64,000 nt of DNA from Mucilaginibacter paludis DSM 18603 (GTDB lineage Bacteria; Bacteroidota; Bacteroidia; Sphingobacteriales; Sphingobacteriaceae): the NCBI RefSeq assembly GCF_000166195.2, contig NZ_CM001403.1:4854432-4918431 (forward strand), read 5' to 3'. Position 1 is the stretch's first letter, and each line of letters opens with the position of its first letter. The notes below the pieces were generated by a model. That model saw only the letters and a program-made list of their open reading frames with translations. It ran no database searches and was not told the DNA's origin. The position numbers were made by a program, and so were the translations under genes. This document shows positions 63,481 to 64,000 of this stretch, piece by piece.

Positions 63481-64000
63481 ATGATTTTATCGGATAAACG
63501 TATTTTAGAGGAGATAGAGAAGGGCAATATTATCATCGAACCATTCAATCGCGAAAAGCTGGGTACCAACTCTTATGATGTCCATTTAGGCAAATACCTG
63601 GCTAATTATAAAAGCCGGGTTCTGGATGCTAAAGAGCATAACGAAATAGAACATTTTGAAATCCCCAAAACCGGATTTGTGCTGCAGCCCGGCACACTTT
63701 ACCTGGGGGTAACCGTGGAGTATACCGAAACGCATGCCCATGTGCCGTTTTTAGAAGGTAAATCAAGCACAGGTCGTTTAGGTATTGATATCCACGCTAC
63801 CGCCGGCAAAGGCGATGTAGGTTTTTGCAATACCTGGACGTTAGAAATATCTGCCACCCAACCGGTAAGGATATACGCCGGGATGCCCATTGGCCAATTG
63901 ATTTATTTTGTAGTTGAAGGCGACATTGAAACCCTATACAATACCAAAAGCAACGCCAAATACAATAACCCCACAACGCGGCCGGTTGAAAGTATGATGT
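63481..64000 (+). CDS. dcd: dCTP deaminase (5' part; window ends)
   Basis: A partial ORF of 173 codons, open at the window end. MILSDKRILEEIEKG, LGTNSYDVHLG and the active-site segment GKSSTGRLGIDIHATAG followed by TWTLEIS (catalytic Arg and Glu) identify dCTP deaminase, which makes dUTP for thymidylate synthesis. Only a few C-terminal residues are missing by comparison with the about 178-residue norm. Confidence 0.93.
   Translation, partial: MILSDKRILEEIEKGNIIIEPFNREKLGTNSYDVHLGKYLANYKSRVLDAKEHNEIEHFEIPKTGFVLQPGTLYLGVTVEYTETHAHVPFLEGKSSTGRLGIDIHATAGKGDVGFCNTWTLEISATQPVRIYAGMPIGQLIYFVVEGDIETLYNTKSNAKYNNPTTRPVESMM

Overview
The window reads as chromosome from a member of the Bacteroidota, most likely family Sphingobacteriaceae (Mucilaginibacter/Pedobacter-like). 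This is inferred from gene families and order (rplM-rpsI-rpsB-tsf; miaB / sigma-54 activator / lptE / secG / groES / groEL), from a fused alpha/beta E1 dehydrogenase, and from several promoters of the Bacteroidota type (TTG or TTTG, 19-20 bp, TAnnTTTG). Shine-Dalgarno sequences are mostly absent. I saw no tRNA, rRNA, CRISPR array, integrase or prophage gene.

Region 1 (1-13.2 kb) is a surface-glycan locus: a methyltransferase-like protein, an acyltransferase, a fucosyltransferase-like enzyme, an MsbA-type ABC exporter, a GT4 enzyme, three GT2-type enzymes and two GT9 (heptosyltransferase-like) enzymes. The GT2 and GT9 genes include two pairs of close paralogues on opposite strands. They flank an AT-rich cassette that encodes a lipoprotein and a secreted bulb-lectin protein with Tyr and Gly codon repeats. 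A 255-bp MITE-like element lies upstream, at 310-564.

Region 2 (13.3-28.8 kb) is housekeeping: meaB, an M24 aminopeptidase, an abundant OmpA-type porin, a 47-codon membrane protein, ridA, recG, an MFS exporter, an ABC exporter, and the minus-strand translation block rplM-rpsI-rpsB-tsf-nagA-pyrH-frr. rpsB has a perfect Shine-Dalgarno sequence, which is unusual for this phylum.

Region 3 (29-42.6 kb) is mixed: lipoproteins, a degraded C-terminal remnant of an outer-membrane beta-barrel receptor, a thioredoxin-like protein, a Gfo/Idh/MocA oxidoreductase, gcvH, feoAB, a SprT-like protein, a zeta-toxin-like kinase with a small partner, the fused E1 dehydrogenase and an AsmA-like protein.

Region 4 (42.8-50 kb) is miaB (carrying an in-frame palindromic repeat insertion), a sigma-54 activator without a sensor domain, lptE, a TPR-like protein, secG and groES-groEL.

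Region 5 (50.3-58.9 kb) is mscS followed by a tightly packed minus-strand operon, SpoIIM / membrane protein / DUF4129 / DUF4350 / MoxR / DUF58, with a divergent RDD gene. It is a conserved, functionally undefined membrane module and the best candidate here for an under-described system.

Region 6 (59-64 kb) holds serine dehydratase, a RES-Xre toxin-antitoxin pair whose promoter overlaps a palindrome, the operon PPTase-lipB-SGNH hydrolase, and a dCTP deaminase gene cut by the window end.
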